NCBI GenBank assembly: GCA_037952775.1
Contig: JBANAY010000004.1
Span: 2,170,001 to 2,234,000, forward strand
Reading direction: 5' to 3'
Source: Clonostachys chloroleuca
Lineage: Eukaryota; Ascomycota; Sordariomycetes; Hypocreales; Bionectriaceae
Length of the DNA stretch: 64,000 nt
Shown here: positions 44,412-55,657 of the stretch, one piece after another
Position numbering within the stretch: position 1 is the first letter of the stretch
Layout of the letters: the number at the start of each line of letters is the position of its first letter
Translations under genes and position numbers: made by a program
Notes under the pieces: generated by a model
Database searches by the model: none
The model's input: the letters and a program-made list of their open reading frames with translations, nothing else
Told to the model about the DNA's origin: nothing

Positions 44412-46297
44412 TTATTTTGGCACTGCAATATTCAGTCCCTGGGCTAGGCCGAAAAGGATCTCGTACAGAGCCCAGGCACCAGGGTCTGGCAGCTCTTGGC
44501 CGGAAGCCTCGCCGACATAGCTTGCACGGCCTAGGCGGGGCTTCAGATAGCGGGTGGCCTCGGCCTTGTCAGCAGCGACCCTGACAGCGGCTCCAAAGTT
44601 ACCATCCTTGGCGAAGGCGTCAGTGAAAGGGATCAGGACGTCCATCACTGTGCGGTCGCCCTCCCTAGCAGGCGTGTGTGACTTGAGGGACTCCACGGCG
44701 TTGGCCAGAGCAGTGGCGTAGAGCTTTGATGACGGGGCGGTTCCGGGAGCCTCGTTGGCGTACTCGGCGCGAAGGGCGGAAGTGAAGGCGGAAAGAAGGA
44801 TACCGAAGATGGCACCGAGAGTTCCACCCATATCGTCGACGGACTCGGTCGTGGAGGCAAGGAAGGAGAGAACCTTGCCGTTGGATGCAGATCCCTTGTC
44901 GAGGTTCTTGATCAGAGACTCACAGAGACCCTTGACGGCCTCGCCACAGTCACCATCACCCATAACCATATCCCACTCAGTGAGCTTGGGCTCAGCGAGG
45001 ATGGCAGTCTCGCAACTCTTGCGGACGGCACCCTCTAATACCTTGCCATCCACCACAATGCTGCCAGTCTCAGCCTCCTCCTCCTTGGCAGTGTTGGCGG
45101 CACTGTCGGCGCTGACTGTCCTCGTAGCGTCGGCGCCAGGTCGTGCCACGTTGGGCCAAGAGACGGCCGTTGTAGAGCTGTCGTACAGCTTCAGAAGATC
45201 ATCAGTAGACACTGAGCACTCCTTGGCGACATTAGAGAGGTTGATGAGTGACACAGAGAATCCAGGAGCGTTCAGGGATGTCTCGAAAGTTCCAACTAGA
45301 GTGCGGCTGGGCTTGATGTTGTATGTGGAGGCGAGCTGTGTTTGGACCTCATCTGTGAGAGCTCCAAGCTCAAGAGGGGACAGCCCGCCGTAGTTGTTGA
45401 TGCAAAGCATGGCGTTGTCTCCAGTCTGGAACTTTACAAAGGCCCTCTCGCTATCGTTAGGATCGGCTAGAAGCTTCAGGAGGCGCTCAATGAGGTCCTG
45501 AACGGAGGGGAAGGGGAGATCATCTGCTGAGCGGGCTCATTATGGATACCAGAACCGACGGCACAGACGTCGGTGGGGATAGACTGAAACTGTCGACCAG
45601 GAACGTGACAGTGATCGAGGGCAGAACCAATGGACACCGTGGCATCGTTGAGCGAATAACCAAGCTTCACGCAATGATCATATGACCACTTCTCTGCTGC
45701 TGCAGCGCCGAGGATCTTCATTGCTAATTGAACAGGTTAGCTCTGCTGGAGATTGCAAGCTTCACCAAATTTCGAATACAGCATCGATATGGCCGTTGAA
45801 CATCACTTACTGAAGACGTGGCCAGGCATTCCTCGTCTGCCAACACGGCTGCTTCTGCTACGGCCGATGGAAACATCGTCTGTAGCGTAGACAATGGCGA
45901 CGTTGTCGCTAAGACCAGAGGCCTTGGCTCTCTCAGCAGCCAGACCAAAATGTAGCCGATCACCAGTGTAGTTTGTGATGAGAAGAATTGTACCCTTCTT
46001 GGAGGGGGCAAGGCTCATGGCACGGAGAACCTGCTTCGTGCTGGGGGAGGCGAAGATGTCACCGCAGGCGACAGCGGAGAGAAGACCTTCACCAACGAAG
46101 CCACTCCAGGCCGGCTCATGGCCGGAGCCACCGCCACCAATGATGCTCACGCACTCTTCATCATTGTAGGCATTGGCGACGACACGCTCGGTTTCGTCAA
46201 GAACGAGATGAGGGTTGGCCGAAACAAGCGCTCGGAGTGCTCGAGGGACGAGGGTGTTCGCCGCAGCATCGGGAAAGTAGTGCTTGGTCGAGGCCAT
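44412..46297 (-). CDS. Dihydroxyacetone kinase-family ketose kinase (DAK1+DAK2 domains) with an apparent frameshift
   Basis: Exon 1 is 45811-46297 and exon 2 44412-45723, with an 87-nt intron (GTAAGT...ATTAG). The DAK1 domain shows GGGGSGHEP (about 54-62) and the substrate-binding histidine H223 in GSGIHNEP. The DAK2 domain shows the ATP-binding motif MGDGDCG. Around 45505-45516 the frame shifts. The family-typical ISPFPSVQDLIERLL would need one more C in the run of four C (minus strand). With that base the total is exactly 600 codons (599 residues), the normal family size, and both halves are otherwise open. It is either a one-base mutation that kills the gene or a homopolymer sequencing error. 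The family phosphorylates dihydroxyacetone or erythrulose. RpiB and aldolase neighbours favour a sugar other than plain dihydroxyacetone. Confidence 0.88.
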
Positions 46298-47526
46298 GGC
46301 GCCGTTCTATTCTCAAGAAGCAAGAATGGAAATGAAAGACGTTCAATAAAACGAGCAATTCTACAGCTAATACAAAATAACAGAAAGCAAACTGACGTGC
46401 AGAGCGTTAAGTGGGCTTTAACTAGGAGGCAAGCGATCGATGCAGCTCTCCAAACTGTGGGATGGTTGCCTTGCCTTGCTTTGCGTGGTCACACGCTCTC
46501 TGCGCGCGCGTCGAGTAGTAAATGGAGACCGATCTCGGTAGAGGACTTCTCCGGATGCTCGAAGCGAAGTCACGATTGTCTTCTGTGTCCTAGGAGCTTG
46601 ATCCCGCCAGATGGCCCCTCAACTTTCTTTATTGGTGGGGGTGACCATTCCCGAGCAAATTACCCCCGCACCTGGGTCTAGCATTCGCATGCCGTGGTGC
46701 CACCACACCTGCTGCCCTAAGCACGGGTCCCGAGCCGAGGGAGGAGAGGGGATTTTTTCTTCTGGGGGATGTAAGTGGGTGGAGAGGGTGAGGGCGATGC
46801 CAGGGCAAGGCCAATGCGAGGTGGGTGTGGCGGACCGCGCACACCATGAGGGAGTTTGACGGTTAGTTGATGGGCGCCCTGGCAGTGCTTGCTCAGAAAC
46901 GTGCCGGCATGGTACTGGAAACTCAAGAGGTCAATGAGCTCCCCACAGAATTGCTCTCGAACAACGTGCGGGTGGTACAGGTACCTGAAGAATGATCAGC
47001 ATTGTACGCCGACTTCTACCGAACAACCAAGGGAATATGAAACCGAATACAAGCACAATAAGCACAATACGGATCCCAACATCGGGGTACTGTGTCTGTT
47101 GTCTGTTGCGGCCATGTTTTCCGGTTGCAGAGCATAAATTGGTCTGGATCGCACTGTTGGAGAAGAGGTCACGGGACTGGAGGTCCGCAAATTGCGATGA
47201 GCCATTGGCCAATCACCACGCACGACAAGATCAGCGCGGCTAGTTGGCAAGAGCCACTTCAAGCTCCTTCCTGCCTTCCTGCCTTCCAGTCGAAAAGCAG
47301 CAAATCACGAGGCTGGTGGGAAAGGCATAGCCCAACTCTGCAAATTCTACTTTGGCGCTGTTCAAACAACCGACTTTCAATTCCCACCCACCCTCGCCTT
47401 CGGCTGCTGTTGGCATATCATTCAATCCCTGTCACTGGGTAGCGGTTCAGGATCCTGCAGCAGATCCCCGAGACGCGCTCTCTCGCTGATGTATCCAAGC
47501 AAAGCCTTTTCGCCGGGTGATTGACT
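46298..47526. promoter_or_regulatory. Divergent promoter region of the kinase and regulator genes
   Basis: 1.2 kb between divergent start codons. Strings fitting the carbon-repressor CreA consensus SYGGRG occur, for example GTGGGG at 46635-46640 and CTGGGG at 46760-46765, but such short matches are common. Nothing else is supported. Confidence 0.35.
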
Positions 47527-49539
47527 ATGAACGCGAGTAGTGCCACACGGCCCCCCAACAAGAGGCCCAGAAAATCGAGGGGGAGAGGGCTAAGAACTAA
47601 GTCTGGGTGTCTTACGTGTAGACAACGCCATAAGAAGTGTGATGAGGTACCTACACTCCTTTGATCCCTTGCCAGGGGACACAATACTAATGGATTTGCC
47701 CAATAGGCAAAACCTGTGTGTGGGCCTTGCACTATCTCCTCAAGGCCATGCGTCTGGCCTGATGAGGAGTCTCAACCTCCTCGGCAACCAGAATCACAGC
47801 CCATCGGCCCCGGTCCCCAGATTCTCCCTCCGCCTACGCACAATGGACATGGTGGTCTGGTGAATCAGGTGACAGAGTCGGCCGCCTCGTCGGCGTCTCC
47901 AGGGGTGGCTTCTCATTCCACAGCCTCGTTGATTCAACAGCCCCTTGGTAATTCGCCTCATGTTCCACAGCAGCCACCTGTCGCCGACCCTGGGAGGACT
48001 GTAGCTCAGCAACATCCGTCGCCAGCTGGAATTGCTCTGCAGTCTCCCATGAAGATTGGCTATTCGCCAGATACCGTCTCCTCGGAGCTATGGACCGCCG
48101 ACTTTGCCTCAACGCGCTGGCTCGACCTACTCACCAATGATGCCGCACAAGCCGACAGTGGTTTCTCTCTCTCGGTGGCTCCGAGTCCAACCCCGGGGGA
48201 TGAGGGTGAGCGTGGAAATGGGGCCGGGATCAAGACACCCACACAGGTAGCCTCAGTGCAGACCGCCCTGGCTCTCCCTATCAATAGTCATATTCGGCCG
48301 CCCGACAATCCAACAGCCTCTGACCTGGAACGCAAGACGTGGCAAGCAGATGTAGATGTTACCCTTACCAACCACGAAGCAGGTCTCCTTCGACACTTTG
48401 CTGATAGATGCGCCCGGTGGCTGGACCTGTTCGACTCTCAAAAGCTATTTTCAACCTACGCCGTCCGACTCGCACTTCGGAATCCCGGGTTGATGAAGGC
48501 GATCCTGGCTCTTGCAGCAAAACATCGATCAAGATCACAGGGAATGACCCTCGGCTATGACGCTAGCGGATCGGTCATACAGAATGTGGCCCAGAGTTCC
48601 GAAGACAGCGAAGGGGTCCGTTACTATTATGAGACTCTGCATTATGTCCAGGAGGCACTTGCTTATAACAGTTACACCCACTCTGAGGAACTCCTTGCCA
48701 CGGCAATCGTGATCTCAGCTTATGAGATGCTAGATGAGTCGGACGGTTCAGGTAACTGGCAGCGGCATCTCAAAGGCGTGTTTTGGATACAGCGTTCGCA
48801 GGACGTCAATGGTGGATCTGGGGGAATTCGCCAGGCTGTATGGTGGGCGTGGCTTCGACAGGACATCTGGGCTGCCTTCCGGGAAAAGAGAGCATGTCTT
48901 AGCTTTTGGAAGCCCGTGAAGGACCTCCGCGAGTTGGATCAGCATGGACTGGCGGATCGGGCCATCTATCTCTTGTCCCAGGCTGTGAACTACTGTGCTG
49001 AGTCTCGCCGGGCCGAGGCGACGTCAACCATTGACCCTTCTGCTTCTATTAAGCGGAAGATCGCAAGGGACGAGCTCGTGACCAAGATGGAACGATGGAA
49101 GTCGTTCTTAGGGAAAGAATATAAGCCGCTCCCAACACCATCAAGTCCAACTGATGTTTTTACTCCTCTCTGGGTGCATCCTCCCCATTTCGGAGTCGCC
49201 CTACAGGCCTACAGCTTTGCACAGATTCTCATCACATTGCATAGCCCGAATCTGGCCGGTTTTAATGGATATTTAAAAATGCAGCGAACGCTCGCCGAGG
49301 CGGTCGAGACTATATGCGGCATCGCAATGGAGCTCAAAGAAGAAGGGTGTCAGATTCTTTCGGCGCAGTGCCTTTTTGGTGCTGGCTTGTGCGTGCAGGA
49401 CCCTTCCAAGAGGGAGGTCATCATGACACTGATGCAGGCCTGTGAAGCCAGGGTGGGTTGGGCCCCCATGGCCACCTGGAGGGATGATTTGAGGCTCGAA
49501 TGGGCCAAAGCCGATAGCGAGTCTACTGAACCGTGTTAG
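47527..49539 (+). CDS. Zn(II)2Cys6 transcription factor, two exons
   Basis: Exon 1 is 47527-47646 and exon 2 47707-49539, with a 60-nt intron in phase 0, giving 650 residues. The intron falls inside the zinc cluster. Once spliced, the six cysteines C28, C31, C38, C45, C48 and C55 have the spacing CX2CX6CX6CX2CX6C, preceded by a basic stretch (NKRPRKSRGRGLRTKSG). A Pro/Ser/Gln-rich linker follows, and then a helical C-terminal fungal transcription-factor domain of the Fungal_trans_2 type, visible around ELLATAIVISAYEMLDE. A nuclear regulator is certain; the target genes are inferred. It stands between the kinase and the RpiB/aldolase pair, so regulating that cluster is the simplest role, comparable to the regulator in the yeast erythritol cluster. 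Confidence 0.9.
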
Positions 49540-50254
49540 AATCACAAAGTCAAGGCCCGACCTTTCGTCTGGAAAGATGATCGAGCAAAGCGCCGCCGTG
49601 TGAAGAGCATCGATGAAATCCTGCGCGAGACTGTGTGGAATCTTGAACCACCGCCGCCTCCACCCAAGCGCAGTGCGTTTGCCCTCCAAAACCGTCAGAG
49701 GCTGACATGAGAAACATGACATGAAGCTGGAGAGCTTCTTCTAAATGATGCCAGGCTAGCGGCGCAATAGTATCGCCATGTCCGCAATCGACGGGGTTGT
49801 TCACGACGAGCACAACAGGCATTCCGTCTCTGTATGTTTGATTGCAATACCCATACACAGGAGTGGCCTGGGGACGGGGAGGACTACCAAGAGCTAACAG
49901 TCATGGGATCATGCAGGGCAAACGCCATCTTGTTGTCTGAGGGAGGGAAATGCGCGCCCTTGCCTGTGCTGTCTCATAGGATTCCACTTGGCAGTAGAAG
50001 CAGAAGCCACCCGCGAAGAGCCCCAGACGGCCCAGACGGGACGCTCCTCAGTTTAAAATCGGAACCAGCCATAGTATAAGTGGAGGAGTAGAGTTTCAAG
50101 AAGGCGTGAGGCTTGATGGGTTTGCTTGATGGGTTTGCCTCTTTGTCATCATTGTGGTCACCAATTACCCTCCTCGCCTCGATACTGAGCAAACGAATGA
50201 AATCAATCGCTCTATTTTCCAATTCTATACTCTTTCTAAATTATTTGAACCCAT
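49540..50254. other. Convergent intergenic region, no gene seen
   Basis: Lies between the stop codons of the regulator and the isomerase genes. Open frames here are short or antisense to the regulator's end. Confidence 0.5.
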
Positions 50255-50774
50255 TTAGTTACCCTTGGCCTTCTCGTAGTCCTCAATGATCTTCACCTTG
50301 GCGGCTGAGCCGGAGGTCTATAACGAGTTAGTTATGGCCCTCTCCAAGAAGAACAGCAATACTTACAGGATCGAAGTGGTAGCCGAGCCACTCCTTGACG
50401 AGTCTCCTAGCGAGCTCAATGCCAATAACACGCTGCCCAAGGCATAGGACCTGGCAGTTGTTGCTTAGGATGGAGCGCTCGACGGAGAAGCTGTCGTGGG
50501 CGGTGACGGCACGGACACCGTCGACCTTGTTGGCAGCAATGGCGACACCAAGACCGGTACCGCAGATGAGAATGGCACGGTCGACCTCACCCTTGGCGAC
50601 GGCCTCGGCAGCGCGGATGGCGTAGGTAGAGTAAGCGGTCTTGTCGGAGTCGGCGTTGGGGCCGACGTCAATGACAGAGGCGACGCGGGGGTCGGCAGCC
50701 AGGTCCTTGGCGATGGTGGCCTTGTAGGAGAAGCCGGCTTCGTCGCCGCCGAGAGCAATGCGGAGTCCAGACAT
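50255..50774 (-). CDS. RpiB/LacAB-family sugar-phosphate isomerase, two exons
   Basis: Exon 1 is 50367-50774 and exon 2 50255-50317, joined across a 49-nt intron (GTAAGT...TATAG), giving 156 residues, the usual size of the family. The N-terminus [16 protein letters not shown] and the phosphate-binding and catalytic loop [14 protein letters not shown] (cysteine within the CGTG motif) are typical of Rpi[28 protein letters not shown] covers the second active-site region. Family members interconvert aldose and ketose phosphates: ribose-5-P/ribulose-5-P, galactose-6-P/tagatose-6-P, or erythrulose-4-P/erythrose-4-P in erythritol pathways. Divergent transcription with a class II aldolase and proximity to a DAK-type kinase favour a short-ketose pathway. 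Without the spliced C-terminal exon ([20 protein letters not shown]) the protein would end early. Confidence 0.88.
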
Positions 50775-51574
50775 GATGGCGGTGATGTGGTGAGATGTGA
50801 GGAAACGGGGTTAAATGAGAATGAGAAGTTTTTGGTGGTTGTTCAGAGATGCGTATGTGGGGGTGCTGTGAGGGGTGAATTACGTAGAGGTGGATTGATG
50901 TCCAGAAAAAAAGGGCCAATGGGTTCACGAAACAGGAAAGGCAAAGTGAAATCGAGCAAAGAGTCCAGGAATATTGATACCCGAGGTTAAGAAATACTCT
51001 GAGAGGAATATGGCAAGCTGTCTCCAGACTCGCCTCGCCTACATGGTCTGGATTGCCCCCCTCGGACGCGAGATTCGCTGTGTCGTGAACACCCTCTTCG
51101 CGCCCGGTGACCCACGTTCGTCACGGACGGCGACGGAGACACACCGGATGATGCCCCGCTCTCTAGAGGATGAAGACTCGAGGCGAGGCGTTGGTAGCAT
51201 TTTGGTGTCGTCCCATGACGGACCAAGGAAAATCCCCACGCCCCCGCACTCCACGAAACGAGGTGGTGGCCCGGCAATGTACGATTTTTCTGGGACGAAT
51301 GGACAGCGTGGGGAGAGCTCTAGGTGCTCGCTGATCTGGACAAGACGAGAGATTTTCTTTTCGCCTACGGGTTCGCTTGTTTCCCATGGTTGTTTGTCGA
51401 TCCTAAAAGTACGGATATTCCTTGGTTAGATGGCTTGTCCACTCATACTTGCTTCATTACCAACTACATCTGCACCTCGACTTGGATTCCAAATTTATAT
51501 ACTTTCGCTTTCTTCTTTTCTAATTCGACTACAGCCAAAAGCAATCTGTGAAATTTTCAGAAAAATCCGGCATC
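50775..51574. promoter_or_regulatory. Divergent promoter region of the isomerase and aldolase genes
   Basis: 800 bp between divergent start codons, probably containing both promoters. I could not identify a long element shared with the kinase/regulator promoter. Confidence 0.4.
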
Positions 51575-52519
51575 ATGGCTCCCTGGGACCCCACCAACAA
51601 CAAGACCTACCAGATTCTCAAGGCATCTGAGGAGGGAGGCTACGGCATCCTCGCGCCCATCGCCTACAACATTGAGCACATTCTCGCCTTTGTCCGCGCC
51701 GCCGAGGCCAAGCGCAGCCCTCTCATCATCCAGGTCTTCCCCTGGGCAATCACATTCTCCGATGGCCTGCTGATCCACGCCGCCGCCAAGGCTGCCTCCC
51801 AGGCCTCAGTGCCCATCGCCATCCACCTGGATCACGCCCAGAACGAGGAGATGATCCGCCTGGCTGCTGACAATCTCCCCTTCGACAGTATCATGGTCGA
51901 CATGAGCCACTATGAGATGGACGAGAACCTGGCCAAGACCAAAACCCTCGTCCAGTACTGCCATGACCGGGGCATCGCCACTGAGGCCGAGCCCGGCCGC
52001 ATTGAGGGTGGAGAGGACGGTATTGCCGATACCGCCGACCTCGAGGGTGCTCTCACCACCGAGGAGCAGGTCGAAGACTTCATCGCCACTGGCATTGACT
52101 TCCTGGCCCCCGCCTTTGGCAATGTCCACGGCGAGTACGGCAAGCGTGGCCCTGTCCTGGAGTTCGACCGGTAAGCTCAATATCCAAACCTGTGCCACTT
52201 GGCGCCTTTGCATGATGAGAGAGAGGGAACTAATCGGGAATTTAGATTGAACATGATTCGGGAGAAGGCCGCTGGACGTGTCCGCATCGTCCTCCACGGC
52301 ACCAACGACTTCCCCGAGGACATCATGAAGAAGTGCATCAACGGCGGCGTGTCCAAGGTCAACGTCAACAAGCTCGTCCTCGATGACTACCTAGTCCACC
52401 TCCAGACCAAGGCGTCCACGTTGAGCCTGACTACGCTGATGGAGGAGGGCGTGAAGGAGGCACAGAAGCTCATAGAGTGGCAGATGGATGTGTGCGGATC
52501 TACTGGCAAGGCGGCATAG
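51575..52519 (+). CDS. Class II (zinc) ketose-bisphosphate aldolase, two exons
   Basis: Exon 1 is 51575-52170 and exon 2 52246-52519, with a 75-nt intron (GTAAGC...TTTAG) splitting an Arg codon, giving 289 residues. The catalytic aspartate D86 and zinc ligand H87 lie in HLDHAQN, further zinc ligands H185 in GNVHGEYG and H216 in VLHGTND. E139 in EAEPGRIEG lies in the usual structural segment. This is the fold of fructose- and tagatose-bisphosphate aldolases. The protein is shorter than glycolytic fungal Fba1 (about 360 residues) and closer to the bacterial GatY/KbaY group, so a specialised catabolic aldolase is likely. Its divergent partner is the RpiB-type isomerase. Confidence 0.88.
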
Positions 52520-53058
52520 ATATGTTTATAGAACGGGAAAGGCGGCTAAAAATTGAAAGCGTTGTGTTTTTTCTTTTTTTCAATCTAACATGAATCGTGA
52601 ATGGCACATCTACTGAAGCACTTTGCGTTGGATTGTGGTTTGTAATTTGGGTGCACCTTTAACATTACGGATCTTTTATGAAATCGTTCCCTCTCCCTGA
52701 CTACCTCCTCCCTAGCTGTTTACTAGGCTACCATCGGTTCCTTCTTAGCTAAAGGTAGGGGAGAGGCTTCCCATCCACCTAGGGAATACAACCAGCAGCT
52801 ATCTCTAATAGATTTGTTGCCTCGTTTATGCTTTCCCCTACCTCAGCCTTGGTGTGACTGTGAATATTATTATCCATCTCAGCTTTGAGCCTCGATATTC
52901 TTCCATACATCATTAAGATTGTGTACCTCGACCACCTTCCACTAACCATAGTGATCGAAGGAGGGCACACGGTTGGGATTCATGAGCCATACCAGTCGGC
53001 AGGTTCAACAGAGGCTCAGAGCTGAGCTTTTGGACCTCATCGGTAGGTTCAGGAGGGC
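52520..53058. other. Intergenic, no gene seen
   Basis: Contains the aldolase 3' UTR, with a T-rich stretch after the stop codon. Nothing else is supported. Confidence 0.5.
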
Positions 53059-53703
53059 TTAGAGGTCTCTTCTTAAGCCGCAGCCACGGGCGGGTTCAGC
53101 GGGGGGCTCAGGATGGGAGACTTGGGCGTCAGTCTTCTTTGTTTGCGGCTCATTTATGCCCACCTGCTCTTCCACGGCGCGCTCAACCGAGGGCATGGCA
53201 GCGGCTGGCACCGTATGGGGGGTCAAATCACGTCTAATTGATTCGAGTATCCAGGCCGGCAATGTTGGGGAGCCCAAATCGCGTTTCATCGAGGCCGTGG
53301 CAACGCCTAGCACTTCCTCAATCTTCTGACTGTTTGCCGAGCTGCCCCCATCATGTTTAATTGGTTCGATCATTGAGGCTGGTAGTGTTGTAGAGCGCTC
53401 CCACGATGTGGTTGCTGCAGTTGGTGCTCCTTCAACTTGCTGGCCAGTTGTCATAAAGCCTGTTTCACGCTCTGTCGTGGCAACGCCTGGAGCTTCCTTC
53501 ATCCGCTGATTGTTTGCCGGGGAGCCTCCCATGTCACGCCTTGTTGACGAGGTGACGTTGGCAGGCGACGTGCTATCGCTCCGAGCTTCATTTTCGGTTT
53601 TGTCACGGCCGCGGCCTCCGTGGCTATCACCTTCTCGATGACCACGGTGGCTATTGCCGTTTTCATGACTACCTGGAGGGCTTCTGTTTCCTTCTCCTGC
53701 CAT
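53059..53703 (-). CDS. Low-complexity hydrophilic protein of unknown function with internal repeats
   Basis: A frame of 214 residues from the Met at 53703; an upstream in-frame extension to 53835 reads as 5' leader. The N-terminus is Gly/His/Arg/Glu-rich (NSHRGHREGDSHGGRGRD). Two imperfect internal repeats are visible: GGSPANNQRMKEAPGVAT and, about 70 residues later, GGSSANSQKIEEVLGVAT. No known domain is seen. Composition suggests a disordered protein. It lies beside the paralogous unknown genes at 55.7-59.4 kb. It could be a fragment of a larger gene. Confidence 0.4.
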   Translation of the reverse strand: MAGEGNRSPPGSHENGNSHRGHREGDSHGGRGRDKTENEARSDSTSPANVTSSTRRDMGGSPANNQRMKEAPGVATTERETGFMTTGQQVEGAPTAATTSWERSTTLPASMIEPIKHDGGSSANSQKIEEVLGVATASMKRDLGSPTLPAWILESIRRDLTPHTVPAAAMPSVERAVEEQVGINEPQTKKTDAQVSHPEPPAEPARGCGLRRDL

Positions 53704-55657
53704 ATTGACTATGCTGCTGTTGATGTTGGTGGAGTTGGAGGAGTTGGTGCGGTGGCGCTGAGATTGATATTGACGTTGTGCTACGAGTAGGAGAAGTGAG
53801 CTAGTACCTGCGTAGTAACCGTCTAAGGTAGGCAAACACAGGTAGGGAGTTCTCAGTTACCAGTTGGTGCACTGCCTCAAGATACCTGCTAGGTACCTAC
53901 TTACCTCATGTTCTCGTCCCCCAGTTCGCAATATGCTCACCCACCTAGGCGGAAAAGTGGCTGCCTATTGAAGAGATTGTGTTCTATTTTCCTCGGACAT
54001 GGATTCTGAATAGCACGTCCACTGAAGTATGTTTCGTTAGATGGTGATTGGCAACCTGTGAGCGGAATTTTTTATTCCTCCTTCCCAACCGTACCTACCT
54101 TCAAGTACTTACTGGGTATCTACAAGGCTACCATCTATTCCTTCTTAGACGAATTAAAGGAATAATCTTCTTTTATTATGATAAAACATGACAGATCGAT
54201 TAGTTCAAGTCGCAGGCTCACTTCAGCAGATATTTGCTCGGGAGGATCTAAATCAAGTGGCTGCCAAAAAAAAAAAAAAAAAAAAAAAAAACAGGCACTG
54301 CAAAGTCACCTCGATAGAACTAATGTGGTAGTCAATCATATTGTAACACTTCTTATTGCTTCTTAGTGCGTGCTAGTAAGCAGTAATGCCTAGAATAGGT
54401 TAATAATTTATTATTATTATCGTTATGATTATTATCATTACCAAGTATTATCTATTAATATCGTGGCCTGTATTGACGCAATGTGTCGATCTGGGGGGTG
54501 GCGCTGTCAGGTCCCAAGAGCGACACATCCCAAGGCCTTGAATCACGACCGACAAATAACCATGAACTGTGAAGCCATGGAGAGACATGAAAGTGAATCC
54601 TTTGGAATGAACAATGGATGCAGTATGGATGCAGTATGACCGAGTGCAGCTGGTCGGGGGTGCTAGGTGCCCATACGAGTGGATGCTCCCTGTTGCGGTC
54701 GCGTCGACCAGCGACACCTCGACGCAAATTATTCCCATAATCTGAAGAAAAAAACTTCAAGCAGCGATTTATGAAATATCCGCATACATACTTTTCATGA
54801 CTTTGACGAACGCTATTCTCGATAGCCCATCGAGTGCAGCACTAACGTCACACATGTCTTCTAATGCTCCCAACTCAATTGCTTCTTGGTTCCTCTTGGT
54901 CGTCTGACCAGTGACCTCGCTGAACAGGTCTGCATAAAGCACGTCTGCTCCAAAGCGAGCGTAGGTCGAGCTGCGTGTACAGCCGTGATTCACTCGGCGG
55001 GAACCATGGGCCATCTCCGTCAGTAGTAGAGTCTGCCATAACAAATGCCGAGAAATACTGAGAGTTGTGTTATAGATTTGGGCTGGCCAACATTTGGGCA
55101 CGTGATCTTACATTTGGGCTGGCTAACATTTGGGCTAAGCATGTACCTTTGTATAGTTTGGGCTGGCTGGCTGGTAGTGGGGCATAGACTTGGGCTGGTA
55201 GTGGGGCATAGACTTGGGCTGGGATGGGGTATAGACTTGGGCTGGTGTGGGGCATAGACTTGGGCTGATGTGGGGCATAAACTTGGGCTGGCGGACCTAC
55301 ACGACAAGGACGAGGCTAGTCCTCAGGATATGTAAGATCCTCAGCACACCAAGACTGCATGGCAAGAGTAGCAGAATTCACTATTGAGTAGCTATTAATT
55401 ATGTAGTGTTCCGTCGCCTGTATATGGACGATACTATGTAATCAGGTAGTTGTATCTCATATTATGAAAAGGGCGAAGAACAGAGGAGCTGTTTGGTTGG
55501 GCTTAAAAAGACATCATCAATTTCGGAATCGGCACGTTTAGTAATGAGATTGGTGGAAACTGTTTTATTCATTGACTCTGCCTCCCTCTCCTGCCTTCTA
55601 GAACAGCCCCATTCTCCCCTACCGCCCATTGATATCATACCATGCCCCATTACTACA
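53704..55657. other. Repeat-bearing intergenic region
   Basis: Holds a poly-A run of about 25 bases near 54267-54291, a minisatellite (55174-55290) and a minus-strand open frame at 54769-55101. That frame contains about 82 residues from a Met near 55014 (MAHGSRRVNHG) without recognisable motifs. No gene can be supported firmly. Confidence 0.45.
55174..55290. repeat. Minisatellite, five 23-24 bp units
   Basis: Five near-identical tandem units built on GTGGGGCATAGACTTGGGCTG. They are preceded by older, diverged units of the same theme (CATTTGGGCTGGC) from about 55080. A single unit recurs at about 57873-57895. Confidence 0.85.

Noticed and set aside
54267..54291. Poly-A run as the tail of a retroposed gene or LINE
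   Set aside because: No coding remnant or target duplication could be recognised next to it.
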